A stretch of 40,459 nucleotides of DNA from a virus. Below are positions 1-7,929 of this stretch, piece after piece. The position numbers and the translations under genes are program-made. Under the pieces are notes generated by a model. That model ran no database searches, was not told the origin of the DNA, and saw nothing but the letters and a program-made list of their open reading frames with translations. Positions within the stretch are counted from its first letter, which is position 1. The number at the start of each line of letters is the position of its first letter. The stretch spans positions 1 to 40,459 of IMG/VR virus record IMGVR_UViG_3300022187_000078; one strand, 5' to 3'.

Positions 1-522
1 GTGTCCACCACCGATTCCATACAACCCACCGAGATTGTTCTCGTAGATGTAGTTTCTGAACACGTAAGACTCAAACGGATCTCCGTTGTCTACGTCGCCG
101 TTGGTTGACGTCTTGTCGTCGAGTCGGTTCTCTACTTCATTCTGCTCAAGGTACATGGGGCCTTCCTTGTCATCAACAGGGGTGGTGGTTCCGCTAACCT
201 TGCGAGAGTAGTTGATGTTCTTGTTTTGGTTCAGGACATACACAACACCATCAGCACCAACGATACCAACCTTCACGAGGTCAACGTAGTCTGACGGGAG
301 CTGTACCGTATTGTTCGAGTCAATGTCTCTCTTCAGGGACTTGATGCGAGCAGTCACATCAAACCCAAACTCTCGGATACCTCGGAGAGCTACGTTGCGA
401 AGCATTGCGTCATTGATGTTTGAGATGTGATCATCCACATCCATGGTCAAGACAAAGTCATCCATCACCTGTCGTAAGGTGACGTAGTTCATTCCCTCGG
501 TAGATATATCCTTAAATGCCAT
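1..522 (-). CDS. Head-tail connector / neck protein, partial
   Basis: The ORF starts at ATG 520-522 and runs off the left edge, so only the first 174 residues are seen. The N-terminus (MAFKDISTEGMNYVTLRQVM) is followed by a helical stretch and by LPSDYVDLVKVG at about residues 72-83. That LPxDYV segment is one I associate with neck/connector proteins of podovirus-like and crAss-like phages. It starts three bases after the stop of the upstream gene at 526-1269, so the two are co-transcribed. A role at the head-tail junction is inferred from this motif and from its position downstream of the capsid genes; a tail-tubular role is possible. The C-terminus is unknown. Confidence 0.6.
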   Translation of the reverse strand, partial: MAFKDISTEGMNYVTLRQVMDDFVLTMDVDDHISNINDAMLRNVALRGIREFGFDVTARIKSLKRDIDSNNTVQLPSDYVDLVKVGIVGADGVVYVLNQNKNINYSRKVSGTTTPVDDKEGPMYLEQNEVENRLDDKTSTNGDVDNGDPFESYVFRNYIYENNLGGLYGIGGGH

Positions 523-525
523 GTG

Positions 526-1269
526 TTATTGTTGTGAAGCGCCGTAGCTCATCAGAACGTTGTCCCTGAGGGATACTCCGATCATCATACAGATCTCTTT
601 AACAACCTCGTCTCTGAACTCAGCAGGCAGGTCAAAGGCCCTGCAGTCAAATGGGTTGGGGATCACAAGAGACCCTGAGGTCTGAGCTGAATAAGAAGGC
701 TGTCTCCTGTAGTCAATTTCGCCTGCCGCAAAGCGTGCACCTGCAGTCTCGTAGCGAGAGGTGGGGTTGCGGTAGTAGTTGATGTATACGTCTGAGCCGG
801 GGCGTGGGAAGATCTCAATCTCAGACGAAACCAATCCAACGGGGAAGTCATCCGTAGGAGCAGACAGGTTGCTATTGAGGATACGGGAAATCTTTTCACT
901 GTTATAAATCAAGTCCACGTTCACGCTGTCGTCGTTGAACACAGAGATGATTCGGTTCAGGTTCTCGGGCTTTTTGTAGACGCCTGAGTCATCGTAGATG
1001 GACGGGATGTTTACCTGCTGAAGAATCCCAGAAGAGATGTACTCAGAGATAAAGTTCTTGGCCTTTAGGTACAGAGAGTCCTCCCCGCCTAGGTCCGCAC
1101 CGCTTCTTCTCAAGGCCTTGCCCTGAAGTGCGGCATCGTAGATCTTGCCAAAAATCTTAGACTGGACAGCAGGCAGGAGAGAGTTAAACATCTCTGGGCT
1201 CACAAATCCCTTCTGGTCCTTGTTGGCTAAATCGCGTACTGCATTGTATACTTCAATGACGCTAATCAT
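526..1269 (-). CDS. Putative neck / head completion protein
   Basis: A 247-residue protein with no catalytic motif. It begins MISVIEVYNAVRDLANKDQK, has a mostly helical N-terminal half, then a beta-rich segment around FPRPGSDVYINYYRNP, and a helical C-terminus ending SYGASQQ. This arrangement resembles connector proteins that lie beside the portal ring in Bacteroidota podovirus-like phages, but I assign it mainly by context. ATG 1267-1269 is chosen over an in-frame TTG 15 bases upstream, because that TTG lies inside the TATATTTG promoter box. It is preceded by a terminator and its own promoter, so it starts a new transcription unit with the partial gene after it. Confidence 0.55.
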   Translation of the reverse strand: MISVIEVYNAVRDLANKDQKGFVSPEMFNSLLPAVQSKIFGKIYDAALQGKALRRSGADLGGEDSLYLKAKNFISEYISSGILQQVNIPSIYDDSGVYKKPENLNRIISVFNDDSVNVDLIYNSEKISRILNSNLSAPTDDFPVGLVSSEIEIFPRPGSDVYINYYRNPTSRYETAGARFAAGEIDYRRQPSYSAQTSGSLVIPNPFDCRAFDLPAEFRDEVVKEICMMIGVSLRDNVLMSYGASQQ

Positions 1270-1273
1270 GCAA

Positions 1274-1304
1274 CAAATATACAAACAAAAAAAGAGGCCC
1301 CGAA
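1274..1304 (-). promoter_or_regulatory. Bacteroidota-type promoter fused to terminator
   Basis: On the minus strand TATATTTG (1274-1281) matches the TAnnTTTG -7 consensus and lies four bases before ATG 1267-1269. Nineteen bases upstream of it is TTCG, one base off the TTTG -33 element, sitting in the loop of the terminator hairpin. Transcription would begin at or next to the start codon. Confidence 0.55.
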
Positions 1305-1312
1305 GGGCCTCT
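1286..1312 (-). terminator. Rho-independent terminator
   Basis: On the minus strand an 8-bp stem AGAGGCCC/GGGCCTCT closes a C(TTCG)G tetraloop and is followed by a T-run. It lies directly after the stop codon of the gene at 1316-2152 and ends that transcription unit. Confidence 0.85.
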
Positions 1313-1315
1313 CTG

Positions 1316-2152
1316 TTAACCGAGCTTCTCTAGCCTATCCTCTAGAGTAGCTAAAACAGCTGCCCCCTTTTCTGTAAGACAGAATCGAGTCATGACATCC
1401 GTCGCGTCCATACCCGCTGGAACAGACACGATCAGCTGGTTGCTGTCAAACCAGTATACTCCACTAGACTTCAGATTAATGATCTGATAGTCAGCAGCTT
1501 GAGACACAGTTGCGCGAACTGTTACTTCAGGTGAATCGAAGGCTTGAATGAAACCAGATGGATTCTTCTTCGCAGTCTGCAAAAGATCGTAACGAATCTC
1601 TGAAGTGGCTCTGTTGATGTTGATGCCGTAGTAGAGGGCCACAGGAAGCAGTTCCTGAATGTCCTTCTCGCGAACCATCATGATGGCTTCTGACTGAGAG
1701 AACTCACGAGCAAGCTCCTTTTCGGCGTCTTGTTTGTCGTCCACGAGGCGGAAGAGGCTACCTCCGTTCTCCACGTTGTCGGGGTGAGCATCGAGGAAAC
1801 GTGCAAGGTTTGGCTTCTCCTTGGGGACGAGGAGGCGTCCGTTGCGGAAGATCACGGGCTCACGCACTGCGTTGTCACTCTGGTCCTCAACGAAGATTGA
1901 GTTCTCGCGGGGGCAGTAACGAATGTTGCGGATTCGGTTCTCTGATTCGTCAAAGATCTGCACGGACTTCTGCTTGAGCATCAGCACGATACCGCCTCCC
2001 TTTTGAATCTCGTAGATTCGGTTGGTGGGTTTTACCTCCTTCTGACGAATGGTGGGTTTCTTGGCGGGTGCCGCCTTAACCTTTGGTTCTGCCACAGCAG
2101 TGGGCGCTGATTTTTTAGGACGTCCAGCACGTCGCGTAGCTTGTTCAGCCAT
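1316..2152 (-). CDS. Conserved phage structural-region protein, unknown function
   Basis: A 278-residue protein. Residues 1-45 form a basic, low-complexity Ala/Pro/Lys tail (for example RRAGRPKKSAPTAVAEPKV, with an AT-hook-like GRPKK). Residues about 45-130 are beta-rich and include a segment on position-dependent data (FVEDQSDNAV, NGRLLVPKEKPNLARFLDAH). The C-terminal part is helical. I do not recognise the family with certainty. It lies between a lectin-like virion gene and the neck genes and has its own promoter-like box and terminator. It may bind DNA through the N-terminal tail. Whether it enters the virion is unknown. Confidence 0.55.
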   Translation of the reverse strand: MAEQATRRAGRPKKSAPTAVAEPKVKAAPAKKPTIRQKEVKPTNRIYEIQKGGGIVLMLKQKSVQIFDESENRIRNIRYCPRENSIFVEDQSDNAVREPVIFRNGRLLVPKEKPNLARFLDAHPDNVENGGSLFRLVDDKQDAEKELAREFSQSEAIMMVREKDIQELLPVALYYGININRATSEIRYDLLQTAKKNPSGFIQAFDSPEVTVRATVSQAADYQIINLKSSGVYWFDSNQLIVSVPAGMDATDVMTRFCLTEKGAAVLATLEDRLEKLG

Positions 2153-2154
2153 AA

Positions 2155-2162
2155 CAAATGTA
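2155..2162 (-). promoter_or_regulatory. TAnnTTTG box two bases before ATG
   Basis: Minus-strand TACATTTG fits the Bacteroidota -7 consensus and ends two bases before ATG 2150-2152. No clear TTTG lies at -33; a TTTA is about 15 bases upstream. Confidence 0.4.
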
Positions 2163-2167
2163 TTTAA

Positions 2168-3382
2168 TTAGAGTGAATAAAGGTCGTAAAGTTCTTTCGC
2201 AATTCGCTGAGCCTCAACAGATCCGATATCTCTACTGATAACTCCGAAGCGTCCAAGCCTTCCACTGAAGGAGTGAGTGGTGTTCTCGTTGGCAGACCCA
2301 ATGTGAGTCAAGTCCAAGGTACCCGTAGTTGACCCGTTCTTGACGTTTTGAGTGCCCTCAGCGGGCTCATCGGTTACTGCAGGTATGATCGCCAACAGAT
2401 TTCCGTCAGCGTTGTATACAGACACGTTAAAATCCTCATCTCTTCTGATGACGAGTACACATGGTGTGATCTCATCTAAGCTCACAAGAGTTTCGGTGAT
2501 AGCCGCCTCCCCATATCTATCCTGATATGAGATGCCGATCTTGTTCTCGATATTAGACTTGATGTTGTCTACCCTACTGGCAATACCGACTCCTCCACTA
2601 GAGTCACCAGCATCAACACCGTAGATAATCGGTGCTTCCTTGGTCGTTGCCGAATTGCCATTCGAGTACACCATGTACATTGTGTAATCACCATAAATGG
2701 TTAGGCTGTTAGCCAGAGAGATGTACGAGTCTACAGAAAAGAAGGCTGTATTGATTCCTGTAGAAAAACCTGATTTTACGGTTCCAGTGAGCTGAGTCAC
2801 ACTTCCCGTGACGCTGCTGAAGTTATAGTCAGACCCCCCAGTTCCTGCATTTACCCAAGCAGAGATGTTACCACCGCCTCCTCCAAATACCGCATCCCTT
2901 GAATCCAAATCAAGAATCGGTTTGTTTTCGGCAGCCCCAAAGTTGATGTCATTGATCGTATTCGAGGATGCCGCAGTAAAGCCATTGTCTGTAATCACAC
3001 TGGTCTTACCAGTGACTCTGTTTACAGGGTGGGCATGCAACACCGCGTTTATAAGTCCTTGATCCTCAGCATCAAAGACTAATGCTTTGCTTCCTTCTCG
3101 CAGTCCAGCGAAGTTGGAGATGCTTTCGATGGTGGTGAACTCTTCACCTACTTCACAGCTAATGGTGACGTACGACTTCTGAATAGACTCACCTGTACTT
3201 AGGTTGCTTTCGTCGTATCTAGAAACATCGTTGTAGAAGATGCTAACCCTACCTGACGAGGCGGTCATATGAGAAATAGACTTCACTGGGAGTGAAATAA
3301 TCTCAATGCCAGTACCATCATCTGAGACGCTAGCTCCCGCAGCAGTAACGTCTTTCAATTTAAATATGATGAACTTATCCAT
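2168..3382 (-). CDS. Lectin-like (concanavalin/LamG fold) virion protein
   Basis: A 404-residue protein. Residues 1-125 are beta-rich with a phage structural character. From about residue 150 the sequence follows the pattern of LamG/concanavalin-like domains in phage fibres (NISAWVNAGTGGSDYNFSSV, then YTMYMVYSN, then GRLGRFGVISRDIGSVEAQR). The closing segment EAQRIAKELYDLYSL is typical of such modules. It probably binds surface glycans, as a head fibre or accessory tail protein. It is the first gene after a combined terminator-promoter, so it can be expressed separately from the capsid unit. The glycan target cannot be told from the sequence. Confidence 0.6.
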   Translation of the reverse strand: MDKFIIFKLKDVTAAGASVSDDGTGIEIISLPVKSISHMTASSGRVSIFYNDVSRYDESNLSTGESIQKSYVTISCEVGEEFTTIESISNFAGLREGSKALVFDAEDQGLINAVLHAHPVNRVTGKTSVITDNGFTAASSNTINDINFGAAENKPILDLDSRDAVFGGGGGNISAWVNAGTGGSDYNFSSVTGSVTQLTGTVKSGFSTGINTAFFSVDSYISLANSLTIYGDYTMYMVYSNGNSATTKEAPIIYGVDAGDSSGGVGIASRVDNIKSNIENKIGISYQDRYGEAAITETLVSLDEITPCVLVIRRDEDFNVSVYNADGNLLAIIPAVTDEPAEGTQNVKNGSTTGTLDLTHIGSANENTTHSFSGRLGRFGVISRDIGSVEAQRIAKELYDLYSL

Positions 3383-3387
3383 TGACG

Positions 3388-3417
3388 CAAATATACAAAC
3401 AAAAAAGAGGCCACAAA
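3388..3417 (-). promoter_or_regulatory. Consensus Bacteroidota promoter embedded in a terminator
   Basis: Minus strand: TTTG (3414-3417), an 18-base spacer and TATATTTG (3388-3395), five bases before ATG 3380-3382. The TTTG is part of the terminator loop and the spacer holds the 3' stem arm and T-run. Both promoter elements match consensus. Confidence 0.7.
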
Positions 3418-3427
3418 GGGCCTCTTT
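3398..3427 (-). terminator. Rho-independent terminator
   Basis: A 9-bp stem AAAGAGGCC/GGCCTCTTT with a six-base loop is followed on the minus strand by a run of six T. It lies 20 bases after the stop of the gene at 3448-3762. The sequence is almost the same as the terminator at 1286-1312. Confidence 0.85.
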
Positions 3428-3447
3428 CTTTCGTAATAGATCAAGTA

Positions 3448-3762
3448 TTAGGCAACAGTAACGTTCAAGCTACCAACCAATCTCCATCCAGAATCACCAA
3501 CCCACATGAACTCAGCGTAGTTTCCAATAGCTGCAGCAATGGCAGCAGTGGATCCGTCCGCGAAAGTTGAAGGAGTGATGGTTGCGATACCAGCAGCATC
3601 ATCCAAGATGACCTTTTTGAGCTGACCGACTTTAGAGCCATCAGCGAGAGTGATCGCAACAGCACCGCCAGCAGTCAACTCAGTGACGTAAGCGTCCACA
3701 GAAACGGCACCAGCGCCAGACTTGGTCTCTCTGATTTTATCGGGAATCAAAGGAAAAATCAT
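3448..3762 (-). CDS. Putative head decoration protein
   Basis: A 104-residue, Ala/Gly/Thr-rich, beta-strand protein (VTELTAGGAVAITLADGS, GDSGWRLVGSLNVTVA). The size, composition and position directly after the major capsid gene fit a decoration or stabilisation protein that caps the capsid surface. The end GWRLVGS recalls small phage virion proteins that carry a repeated beta fold. It lies between two hairpin terminators, so it may form a one-gene unit. The decoration role is inferred from context. Confidence 0.5.
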   Translation of the reverse strand: MIFPLIPDKIRETKSGAGAVSVDAYVTELTAGGAVAITLADGSKVGQLKKVILDDAAGIATITPSTFADGSTAAIAAAIGNYAEFMWVGDSGWRLVGSLNVTVA

Positions 3763-3784
3763 GTTTCAAAAGTTTAGGACTAAG

Positions 3785-3808
3785 AGAAGGGGCCGAAGCC
3801 CCCTCTCC
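3785..3808 (-). terminator. Probable terminator after the capsid gene
   Basis: Minus-strand stem GAGAGGGGGC/GCCCCTTCTC with a TTCG loop and one G-T pair begins 15 bases after the capsid stop. The downstream T-run is weak, so it may act as a partial terminator or as an mRNA-stabilising 3' hairpin. Confidence 0.6.
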
Positions 3809-3823
3809 TTCGTCTAGTTAGAA

Positions 3824-5230
3824 TCAGTACTTGAGCAACACGTGTTGGTTAGCAGCGCGAGTCACCAACGCGATCTCAGAGCGGTAGTGGAACGTAGCCA
3901 CGTCCTTACCGTCTCCGCCGTTGTTGTTGTGACCCAGCACACCGCCACCAGTCACCCAGTGCTCCATCTCACGAGAGTAACCGTTAGCCTCCTTGTAGCA
4001 GAGCTCCAAAGCAGGTGCCTTCACACCAGTACGAGCATCAGCAATGTTGGCCAATGGCACCATAGCACCAGTGTAACCGCCAGTAGTAACGCCACCCAAC
4101 AAGGTAGGATCGTTCAACAGCTTCCAGTCGTGCTTGTGGAAAGTGTAACCACCGCGAGTGAAGCTCTTGAATCCGAGCTGGACAGCCATGTCAGCATCGT
4201 TGTTGAACGCACCGAACTGACCGGGCAAACCAGCAGTGAGTTGCGTTCCGATACCTGCAGCCAACATGTCATCGATAGCCAAAGACTGAGTTCTGTTCAA
4301 GTACATAGCGTACTCGGCAGGAGCACCCTGCTTGTCGAGCTCAACCAAGATGGTGTCGAATTCAGTGAAGCTGTTCAAAGGATCAGCGCCAGTACCAGTC
4401 ACCTGCATACCGCGAGCCTCCAAAGCAGAGAAGTAACCCTCAGAGCCAGCAACGTCAGACAAAGCACCGCCTCCGTCGTTGATCTCACCGAAGAGCAACA
4501 TCATTTCACGACGATCCATGAAGCGCTTACGAGCTTCCTGCTCACCGTGCATGAACCAACGGTAGTCACCGTTTCCAATGTTCACGTAGCCGATGTTGGT
4601 AGCTTGTGATCCGTTCACTTCGTAACGGTCCTTCACGATCATGTATGGGTTCTTGCGACGCTCGGGCTCAGTCTCCAAGAAGGTCTCAGGCTGGTTGCTG
4701 CCCTGTGGGTGCATGTTGCCCAAGATGATGAACTCATCGTTAGCAGAGATAGTCACAGTGATGCTTTCACCGTCGAGGGTAGAGATGTTGAAGGTGCTTC
4801 TGTCAGAAGCAACGGTGTCAACGATGAACTTGTTGCCAGACTCTGCGTGCATCAACACGTCGTACTTGTTAGGGGTCTGCTCAACGGTGCTCACAGGATC
4901 CACAGACAAGCTGTCAGCAGAAGAAGCAGAAGAGAAAGATGCACCAGTCTCGACCACCAACTTCACGTGGCGACGACCTTCTTCGAACCACTCGACTTGG
5001 TCGGCAGAACCACCGCTGTTCACAGCGCCAGTCAACTGAAGGAAGCCAGTGATACCCTGATCGCCGTAGGTCTTGACCAAGAGGTCACGGACGTCAGGCT
5101 TGTTGAAGTCACCGTTTTGAGTGAGGAAATCGCCCAGAGCTTGATATTTTCTGGGGTCTGTTGCGAAGGCGCTAGGAGAGCCGTCGATTACGGGAGCATC
5201 AGTCCCGCGAGTTGAACCAAGAGTAGCCAT
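3824..5230 (-). CDS. Major capsid protein
   Basis: A 468-residue protein rich in Gly, Ala, Asp and Asn. It lies directly after the scaffold-like gene and before a decoration gene, the standard place for the major capsid protein. An N-terminal arm of about 60 residues is followed by QVEWFEEGRRHVKLV (about residues 79-93), a pattern I associate with HK97-fold capsid proteins of crAss-like and Bacteroidota podovirus-like phages. The middle region carries helix KRFMDRREMMLLFGEINDGG, and the C-terminus ends in beta strands (IALVTRAANQHVLLKY). No prohead protease gene is visible nearby. The codon choice looks strongly biased (many AAG, AAC, GGT), as expected for a highly expressed gene. Confidence 0.85.
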   Translation of the reverse strand: MATLGSTRGTDAPVIDGSPSAFATDPRKYQALGDFLTQNGDFNKPDVRDLLVKTYGDQGITGFLQLTGAVNSGGSADQVEWFEEGRRHVKLVVETGASFSSASSADSLSVDPVSTVEQTPNKYDVLMHAESGNKFIVDTVASDRSTFNISTLDGESITVTISANDEFIILGNMHPQGSNQPETFLETEPERRKNPYMIVKDRYEVNGSQATNIGYVNIGNGDYRWFMHGEQEARKRFMDRREMMLLFGEINDGGGALSDVAGSEGYFSALEARGMQVTGTGADPLNSFTEFDTILVELDKQGAPAEYAMYLNRTQSLAIDDMLAAGIGTQLTAGLPGQFGAFNNDADMAVQLGFKSFTRGGYTFHKHDWKLLNDPTLLGGVTTGGYTGAMVPLANIADARTGVKAPALELCYKEANGYSREMEHWVTGGGVLGHNNNGGDGKDVATFHYRSEIALVTRAANQHVLLKY

Positions 5231-5238
5231 GGTATAGC

Positions 5239-6363
5239 TTAGATTTTAAATCTCATCCCTGAGCCGCCGAGCATGATTTGTTTTAGTTGATCGACGACGG
5301 GATCAGAAGTGTTGTTAATGTTTTGCTGTTGTGGGGCGCTAGCCTGAACGTTGGCAGCTTTTTCTACCAAACCCCGCTGACCATCACTCAGGCCCTGTCT
5401 GTAGATAGACTGAGCAATCTGATCAATGTTGTCAACCAAGGCTCTGTGAGAAGAGAGCGTGTCAATGTCCCAACTACCGTCATCCCGAATGTAAGGGTCG
5501 AAGTACTCGTCGAGACGAGCGTTCTTATCCTTGAGTTGAGACTTGTAGTCGTCTTGCAAGCCAAACGTGAAAGTCTTGTCCTGACCCAGATCGAATTCCA
5601 ATCCAGTCAGTGAGTCGACCTCACGAGACATGTTCGCGATCCACTCGTCATCAACGATGGACTGAGGCTGTTGATCTTGTTGCTGGGGCTCTGGGGCGCG
5701 GTAGGTCTCTCTCAGATCCGTAATGCGCTTACGAGACTCAGCAGCGTCAATCTTCAGCTGCAGTTGTGAAAGCTTGATCTCATCCTCCGTGTGAACGTCG
5801 GGATCGAGCTTGTATTTGCTGTTCAAGAGAATGTCGATCTCCTGTCCGCTAAGGTCCTTGTACTCCGTAGCCATGCTCACGCGAACCGCCATAACGTCAT
5901 CCATCTCAGATGGGTTAAGGGATTGGTATGTGAACCAGTCTTGAGGAGAACGTCCAGTCTCTTGAACGAACTTAGAGATAGCTTCGACTCTCTCGTCGAG
6001 CGGGGTGGAGGGCTCAGTGACAGGCGTCAAGTCGTCGAAAGAAGTGATTTCGCGTCCAAGCCTCTCGCTCAGAAAGCTCATCACAGCACCCTCGATGTCT
6101 TGGTCGCTGTAGTCTTGAGTCTCCGTTGGTCGCTCCTGCGATTCAGGAGCGTTATCAACTATAGTTTCTTGAATCGGTTCGGCGGATGGCGCCTCAGTAT
6201 CAACGACCGACTCCTGAACTGGAGCCTCTGGTGTTTCTACTGGTGCTTCCTGTGCGGGAGCTTCTGCGACCTGAGGTTCAGACTGAGCCATGCTAGCCTG
6301 AAATTCCGACGCATCATTGAAGATCTCGAACGTACCGCCTTCTGTTGGATTGTTATCCTCCAT
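5239..6363 (-). CDS. Scaffolding protein candidate
   Basis: A 374-residue acidic protein. Residues 1-90 are low-complexity Glu/Pro/Ala/Val (repeats such as APAQEAPVETPEAPVQES). Residues about 90-370 are mainly helical with coiled-coil character, and the C-terminus is short and basic (MRFKI). Acidic helical proteins with a basic tail, placed one gene before the capsid gene, are the usual scaffolds that guide procapsid assembly. The gap to the capsid gene is eight bases. It has no protease motif, so a self-cleaving scaffold is unlikely. Function is inferred from composition and order. Confidence 0.7.
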   Translation of the reverse strand: MEDNNPTEGGTFEIFNDASEFQASMAQSEPQVAEAPAQEAPVETPEAPVQESVVDTEAPSAEPIQETIVDNAPESQERPTETQDYSDQDIEGAVMSFLSERLGREITSFDDLTPVTEPSTPLDERVEAISKFVQETGRSPQDWFTYQSLNPSEMDDVMAVRVSMATEYKDLSGQEIDILLNSKYKLDPDVHTEDEIKLSQLQLKIDAAESRKRITDLRETYRAPEPQQQDQQPQSIVDDEWIANMSREVDSLTGLEFDLGQDKTFTFGLQDDYKSQLKDKNARLDEYFDPYIRDDGSWDIDTLSSHRALVDNIDQIAQSIYRQGLSDGQRGLVEKAANVQASAPQQQNINNTSDPVVDQLKQIMLGGSGMRFKI

Positions 6364-6389
6364 TGTATTTAATTAAGGGTGTTTGTTCG

Positions 6390-6725
6390 TTACGCTGGGC
6401 CGTAGTAGGCGATGATAGAGCCTGAGGCAATATCAACGGTATCCCACTTGCCGTAGATGGTGATGCCTTTTGGGAAGACGTCAGCAGAAGTGACGAGGTC
6501 GCCAGTAGCGTCGAAGTCATTGTCTACTCCATCAGACCCAAAGATCTGCTTGTTGTTCACCGCCTGAAGGTCACGGAATGTAGTGTCCTCCAAGCAAGTG
6601 ATAGCAACGAAAGCATATCCGCTAGGACACGTCAGGTCCTGCGCGGTGGTGGTGTTACAAAAGCAAGAACCAAGCTGCCCGAAAGCAGCCTGATTCGCTT
6701 CACCTGTGTTAGAAAGGTTTGCCAT
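6390..6725 (-). CDS. Cys-containing small virion-region protein
   Basis: A 111-residue protein starting MANLSNTGEANQAAFGQLGS. The ATG at 6723-6725 is preferred to the longer ORF, because it begins one base after the stop of the preceding gene. It carries four cysteines in its first half (GSCFCNT, LTCPSG, ITCLED) and then a beta-rich Gly/Asp/Thr part. The family is not recognised. It follows two paralogous decoration-type genes and precedes the scaffold, so a head-associated role is possible. Confidence 0.55.
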   Translation of the reverse strand: MANLSNTGEANQAAFGQLGSCFCNTTTAQDLTCPSGYAFVAITCLEDTTFRDLQAVNNKQIFGSDGVDNDFDATGDLVTSADVFPKGITIYGKWDTVDIASGSIIAYYGPA

Positions 6726-6726
6726 T

Positions 6727-7134
6727 TTATGTGAGTTTAACTGCTGAGCTATCCAAACCGAAGACCGCACACTCAACCATCTGGTCGACGTCAGTGGAGT
6801 AAGCCTTCATGGTCTGATCGTTCTGAGCAGGGATAAACGCGAATTCTCCGCCACCAATCTTCATGACTACTGGATCGTCAGTGGCTGTTTCGGCATACAA
6901 GTACACATACTTCTCCTTGTCCTTGGACAGGTTCTTGATGTACAGGTAGGCGTTTTCGAGCTTATCGCTTGCCTTGTAGACAGTGATAGCATCTGAGCCA
7001 GCAGCAGTGCCAAGAATCTTGACGCGCTGGACATTGCCAGAGTCAGCATTGATGATCATGTTCACCCCGATGTTAATCGGTGATGTCATGACCGTGGTGG
7101 TAGAGAGACTAAGTGTAGCTCTTACCGTACCCAT
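6727..7134 (-). CDS. Putative decoration protein, paralogue of 7134-7544
   Basis: A 135-residue beta-strand protein starting MGTVRATLSLSTTTVMTSPI. It shares order and spacing of motifs with its upstream neighbour: an N-terminal TATLTLS-like strand, then AYLYIKNLSKDKEKYVYLY against KVYIKNISSTASEYITVKV, then GGEFAFIPAQ against AGDFLFMPWS. The two genes appear to be a tandem duplication. The start codon overlaps the neighbour's stop. The gene at 24017-24442 has a similar layout. It probably decorates the head or forms part of a fibre base. Confidence 0.6.
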   Translation of the reverse strand: MGTVRATLSLSTTTVMTSPINIGVNMIINADSGNVQRVKILGTAAGSDAITVYKASDKLENAYLYIKNLSKDKEKYVYLYAETATDDPVVMKIGGGEFAFIPAQNDQTMKAYSTDVDQMVECAVFGLDSSAVKLT

Positions 7135-7544
7135 TATGCTTCGTAGATAACGAGGTATTCAACAGTCATGTTGACTGCAGATGTGTCGATGTCGATGTCT
7201 GCGTTGTCGCCAGTGGTGTCTGCACTCCAAGGCATGAACAAGAAGTCACCTGCATACAAGCGTCCGACCTCAGTAGCACCGACCTTGACGGTGATGTACT
7301 CAGAAGCGGTTGATGAGATGTTCTTGATGTAGACCTTGTGAGCCTTGTCATCGGAGTAGTCCGCTGCGAGGATCAGAGCTGTGTCAGTCTGAGCAGACGC
7401 ATAGAACTTTCGTGCAACGCCCGTAGTCTGATCGAGACCAGTAGCGTTACCAGCCTTGGTGAGCTGAGTGGTGGTGCTCAGAGAGAGAGCATCGCCAGTC
7501 AAGTCTCCACTCGAAAGCGTGAGGGTTGCTGTTGTAGTAGCCAT
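7134..7544 (-). CDS. Putative decoration protein, paralogue of 6727-7134
   Basis: A 136-residue beta-strand protein (MATTTATLTLSSGDLTGDAL). KVYIKNISSTASEYITVKVG followed by GRLYAGDFLFMPWSADTTG is the same module as in the next gene. Thr/Ser/Ala/Asp dominate, as in phage surface decoration proteins. A TATATTTG box 27 bases upstream suggests that the pair starts a transcription unit. The virion role is inferred. Confidence 0.6.
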   Translation of the reverse strand: MATTTATLTLSSGDLTGDALSLSTTTQLTKAGNATGLDQTTGVARKFYASAQTDTALILAADYSDDKAHKVYIKNISSTASEYITVKVGATEVGRLYAGDFLFMPWSADTTGDNADIDIDTSAVNMTVEYLVIYEA

Positions 7545-7571
7545 GTTAGTAGTAAGTGGTTTTTAGTATTG

Positions 7572-7579
7572 CAAATATA
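7572..7579 (-). promoter_or_regulatory. TAnnTTTG box with a short leader
   Basis: Minus-strand TATATTTG lies 27 bases before ATG 7542-7544 and so would leave a leader of about 20 bases. No TTTG is seen at -33. It overlaps the stop region of the gene at 7580-7786. Confidence 0.4.
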
Positions 7580-7786
7580 TCACTTTTTCTTTTTGTCTGC
7601 TCTGATCTTCGCGGCCTCCTTTTTACCGAACGGGGAATTCACTCTAGCGGCAGCCCACTCGTGTTGAGTGACGTTAGGCCTGTTACCAGAACTCATGTAT
7701 GCGGCAAGACCTCTCTTGTATACTTCCTTCTCGGCGGCATCAAGACCAGCCATGCCTCCCTTATTCAGTTTCTTAACTGCTCTCAT
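7580..7786 (-). CDS. Small basic protein with N-terminal K-x-GG tag
   Basis: A 68-residue, Lys/Ala-rich protein beginning MRAVKKLNKGGMAGLDAAEK and ending AAKIRADKKKK. It has no known domain. The start overlaps the stop of the 48-residue gene upstream (ATGA). The N-terminal pattern of basic residues followed by GG is shared with at least three other late proteins in this window. It is part of a run of four tiny basic genes that may encode minor head or DNA-associated proteins. Confidence 0.6.
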   Translation of the reverse strand: MRAVKKLNKGGMAGLDAAEKEVYKRGLAAYMSSGNRPNVTQHEWAAARVNSPFGKKEAAKIRADKKKK

Positions 7787-7929
7787 AATTTATCTCTTTC
7801 TTTCATTAGAGCCTGCAAGTTCTTTGGGTATGGCTTACCCTTCTTGTAGATCTCTGCGATCTTGCGAATGAGCTCTGCTCTACGAGTAGGGTTCTTGCTG
7901 CCCCTAAGGTATTTCTTGTTGATATTCAT
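7783..7929 (-). CDS. Small basic protein, 48 residues
   Basis: The ORF from ATG 7927-7929 encodes MNINKKYLRGSKNPTRRAEL and ends ALMKERDKL. It overlaps the gene on either side by stop-start overlap (TGA within ATG context), which supports it as real. The RGSKNPTRRAELI part resembles short phage proteins of unknown function that I have seen near structural genes. It is highly basic and probably helical. Confidence 0.65.
   Translation of the reverse strand: MNINKKYLRGSKNPTRRAELIRKIAEIYKKGKPYPKNLQALMKERDKL

Noticed and set aside
1270-1284. TTG start giving a 252-residue protein for the neck gene
   Set aside because: The TTG lies inside the TATATTTG promoter box; ATG 1267-1269 is a better start.
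3842-4609. 255-codon plus-strand ORF inside the capsid gene
   Set aside because: It is antisense to the capsid gene, has unnatural composition and arises from the strong codon bias of that gene.
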